Shown here piece after piece: positions 6,136 to 6,382 of a stretch of 6,382 nt of DNA (positions are counted from its first letter, which is position 1; each line of letters begins with the position of its first letter). A model generated the notes under the pieces. The model saw nothing but the letters and a program-made list of their open reading frames with translations. It made no database searches and was not told the DNA's origin. Source of the DNA: an uncultured Muribaculum sp. Its GTDB lineage: Bacteria; Bacteroidota; Bacteroidia; Bacteroidales; Muribaculaceae. Made by a program: the position numbers and the translations under genes. The DNA lies in NCBI GenBank assembly GCA_947573015.1, contig CANPDS010000156.1, forward strand, positions 1-6,382, read 5' to 3'.

Positions 6136-6382
6136 ATGCCACAGAAGTTTTTTATATTCGTAATCATATCAGTCCTACTTTCAGCATGTCGGACTGATAA
6201 AAATCTATCATACTTTGACAATATCAAGGATTCCCAAGCCGGCACAATTCCTGTAGCATCTTATGGCATCAAGATTGCCCCTGAAGATGAGCTGCTCATT
6301 ACCGTAAGCTCTGAGATACCTGCCGCCACAAAACAGTTCAATCAATCGATGTTCAACTCAATATCCCGTAGCGAGCTGCAGG
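6136..6382 (+). CDS. Wza-like polysaccharide export lipoprotein, N-terminal part (runs off right edge)
   Basis: Predicted outer-membrane lipoprotein of the polysaccharide export family (Poly_export/Wza type), which forms the channel through which capsule or exopolysaccharide leaves the periplasm. Eighty-two codons are present. The N-terminus MPQKFFIFVIISVLLSAC is a lipoprotein signal peptide with lipobox LSAC; Cys18 would be the lipidated residue after signal peptidase II cleavage. After a short linker, YGIKIAPEDELLITVSS (43-59) matches the start of the export domain, whose hallmark is a Pro-Gly/Glu-Asp turn followed by a beta strand. The ATG at 6136 is the only one that gives a proper signal peptide. 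The gene follows the flippase by 193 bases, or 88 if the flippase tail is counted. Cytoplasmic tyrosine kinase/Wzc-like and further transferase genes would be expected to the right. No clear promoter is seen upstream. Confidence 0.85.
   Translation, partial: MPQKFFIFVIISVLLSACRTDKNLSYFDNIKDSQAGTIPVASYGIKIAPEDELLITVSSEIPAATKQFNQSMFNSISRSELQ

Overview
The window looks like a chromosomal segment of a gut-type Bacteroidales bacterium, most likely near Bacteroides or Muribaculaceae. Three things point there. The promoters have the Bacteroidetes form (TTTG about 20 bases before TAnnTTTG). Shine-Dalgarno sites are absent. The gene families fit: a carboxyspermidine-pathway dehydrogenase and polysaccharide genes with Bacteroides-like motifs. 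The genus cannot be fixed from the sequence alone.

Layout. At the left edge, reading leftward, is the 5' end of the glyceraldehyde-3-phosphate dehydrogenase gene with a good promoter and a hairpin at the predicted 5' end of its mRNA. A divergent 322-base intergenic region separates it from everything else, which all reads rightward. In order these are a GT4 glycosyltransferase with its own near-perfect promoter, mscL with its own -7 box, a carboxynorspermidine/carboxyspermidine dehydrogenase closed by a strong intrinsic terminator, a second glycosyltransferase, a Wzx-type flippase, and the 5' end of a Wza-like outer-membrane export lipoprotein that runs off the right edge.

How the genes fit together. 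The second glycosyltransferase, the flippase and the export lipoprotein look like the start of a capsule or exopolysaccharide locus: sugar transfer, lipid-linked repeat-unit flipping, and export through the outer membrane. The first glycosyltransferase is a plausible fourth member but is cut off from the locus by two housekeeping genes, mscL and the polyamine dehydrogenase. These two are unrelated to polysaccharide and have balanced to GC-rich composition, whereas the polysaccharide genes, especially the flippase, are AT-rich in places.

The most notable observation is in the flippase. Its frame stops at a TGA in the middle of its last membrane helix, yet the same frame stays open for 34 more codons beyond that stop. 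Those codons encode what looks like the missing family C-terminus (rest of the helix, then a basic tail). The simplest reading is a recent nonsense mutation or a base-call error in a gene that should be about 487 codons. I did not find a convincing undescribed system here; the remaining findings are regulatory structures and context oddities.
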